Below, in pieces: positions 5,220-6,272 of a stretch of DNA of 6,272 bases. Below the pieces are notes generated by a model. That model saw only the letters and a list, made by a program, of their open reading frames with translations. It ran no database searches and had not been told where the DNA came from. The translations under genes and the position numbers were made by a program. The stretch lies in the NCBI GenBank assembly GCA_035256085.1, contig DATEYP010000200.1, positions 1 to 6,272 of the forward strand. Reading direction: 5' to 3'. The stretch's first letter is position 1. Each line of letters opens with the position of its first letter. The stretch is from UBA6901 sp035256085. GTDB lineage: Bacteria; Pseudomonadota; Gammaproteobacteria; Acidiferrobacterales; UBA6901.

Positions 5220-6272
5220 CTAGCGCCCCGCCAGCGCACCCTTCCAGTCGCGGAACACGTCGAGGTCGAAACCATCCGGGTACCAGAGGTAGCCGGGCTT
5301 ATGGCCCTTCACGTCGGTCACGCCGTACTGCCAGATGATCTCCTTGGTCTTGCGGTCGATGACGATGACGCGTTCGCGCAGGTCGTCGGCGACGATGATG
5401 TCTCCGGTCGGCAGCTCGCGAGCCAGCGAGGGGTGGTCGAGCTTCTGCTCATCGGTCTTGCCGTCGTACTGCCACAGCACCTTGCGGGTAGCCGGGTCGA
5501 AGATCACCACGCGTCCGGGCTTCCAGAAGTCGGCCACGATCACATGCTTGCCGTCCACCGTCGGGAAGGCATCGGATGGATAACGGATGTTCGGGGCCTG
5601 CACACTCCACACCACCTTGCTGTCACGCGTGATGCGCGTGATCCACGCGCCGCCGATCTCTGTGATCAGCACGTCGCCATTGTCGAGCGGCGTGGCGCCG
5701 TTGGGGGCGGCCAGCTCGTGCGGCGGGTTGTGGTTGCGCTTGCCGGCCGTACCCCACTGGGTAACGATCTTGTTGGTGCGTGGATCGATGATCAGCACAC
5801 GGTGGTTGCGGATATCGGCGGTGAGAAAGTTGCCGTCCGGCAGCAGGTGTGCGTCGTCCGGGTAGTTGAGAAATCCCGGGGCGCTGCCCTTGTGATCGGG
5901 AGTGCCGTAAGTCCAGGTGACGGCCTTCTTCTCGTAGTCGACGATGTGCACGTCGTAATTGTCTTCCTCGCTCACCGCCAGCAGCTTGCCGTCGTCCGAG
6001 AAGTTCACGTCCTCGTTACCGCGGTACAGCACCAGATCGGGTGAGGGAAACTCCCAGACAATGCGCTTGTCAGGGGTGATTTCGATCAGGCGGTTGTTGC
6101 GCCGGTCGGCGATCACGATCGGATACGGCAACGGCTTGCCCCACGAGGCCACCGGATTCTTGCGGTTGCCGGTCACGGGCGGGATCGGCGGCAGCGCGAC
6201 CCCGCTCGACACGATGCCCGCACCCATCATTTCCGCGGTAACCTGCACGGCCACGCCCTTCGGTGCCGCCTT
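5220..6272 (-). CDS. Beta-propeller (PQQ-like/NHL-type repeat) protein, N-terminus cut by the right edge
   Basis: The frame is open to the last base, so the gene probably starts outside the window. A GTG at 6254-6252 would give 344 residues, but it has no well-spaced ribosome site and six more codons (KAAPKG) precede it. Counting from that GTG, six repeats of the form (R/V)-hydrophobic-x-I-D-x-x-T/K-K-x-V-x-W are seen, with their tryptophans at 67, 114, 157, 206, 251 and 298, spaced 43 to 49 residues apart. Examples are NHRVLIIDPRTNKIVTQWG, GRVVIFDPATRKVLWQYDG and RERVIVIDRKTKEIIWQYG. LLPDGN, LDNGDVLI and LPTGDIIVAD are propeller inter-strand turns. This fits a six-bladed propeller related to PQQ-like and NHL repeat families, used as a binding scaffold or enzyme core. 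No catalytic signature is clear. A lost signal peptide is likely but not visible. Its stop is 146 nt from the convergent cupredoxin gene. Confidence 0.8.
   Translation of the reverse strand, partial: KAAPKGVAVQVTAEMMGAGIVSSGVALPPIPPVTGNRKNPVASWGKPLPYPIVIADRRNNRLIEITPDKRIVWEFPSPDLVLYRGNEDVNFSDDGKLLAVSEEDNYDVHIVDYEKKAVTWTYGTPDHKGSAPGFLNYPDDAHLLPDGNFLTADIRNHRVLIIDPRTNKIVTQWGTAGKRNHNPPHELAAPNGATPLDNGDVLITEIGGAWITRITRDSKVVWSVQAPNIRYPSDAFPTVDGKHVIVADFWKPGRVVIFDPATRKVLWQYDGKTDEQKLDHPSLARELPTGDIIVADDLRERVIVIDRKTKEIIWQYGVTDVKGHKPGYLWYPDGFDLDVFRDWKGALAGR

Noticed and set aside
5301..6044. A 247-codon plus-strand frame antisense to the propeller gene
   Set aside because: Its His/Val/Asp-rich product mirrors the repeated codons of the propeller blades and it has no start context; it is a shadow.
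6252..6254. GTG as the true start of the propeller gene
   Set aside because: The frame continues open to the window edge and the purine run AAGGG is only one base from the GTG; truncation by the edge is more likely.

Overview
The window looks like an ordinary chromosomal stretch from a GC-rich proteobacterium, most likely a gammaproteobacterium. Three things suggest this: a proteobacterial-type poly(A) polymerase (PcnB), a tRNA-Glu with a genome-encoded CCA end that closely resembles the enterobacterial gene, and a thioredoxin-TPR chaperedoxin of the YbbN/CnoX family. I see no phage, transposon, CRISPR or toxin-antitoxin signature.

Layout from left to right. (1) 1-708, minus: the N-terminal half of pcnB, running off the left edge. 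It has no usable ATG or GTG start; the best-placed initiation codon is an AUC behind an AGGG ribosome site. (2) 709-837: a divergent promoter region with a near-symmetric -10 element (GGTATAATACC) that could serve both tRNA-Glu and pcnB. (3) 838-913, plus: tRNA-Glu with anticodon CTC. (4) 1021-1875, plus: a cnoX/ybbN-like chaperedoxin with an intact WCGPC active site. (5) 1931-4551, minus: a two-gene operon, DUF1800 protein then DUF1501 protein, separated by 11 nt that contain a strong Shine-Dalgarno sequence. (6) 4708-5073, plus: a small exported cupredoxin, divergent from the operon. (7) 5220-6272, minus: a six-repeat beta-propeller protein, cut by the right edge.

Two copies of a short palindromic repeat family (TGTAGGGTG arm, CCT loop) lie in the two convergent intergenic gaps, at 1914-1935 and 5087-5114. 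The first supplies the stop codon of the DUF1501 gene. A further hairpin at 5154-5179 also sits between convergent genes.

Functionally, the left part concerns RNA metabolism, translation and protein quality control. The right part encodes envelope or periplasmic proteins: a Sec-type DUF1800 protein, a Tat-type DUF1501 protein, a copper-site protein and a propeller protein. The DUF1800/DUF1501 pair is a widespread module of unknown function and is the least understood biology here. Nothing in the sequence proves that the cupredoxin or the propeller protein works with it.
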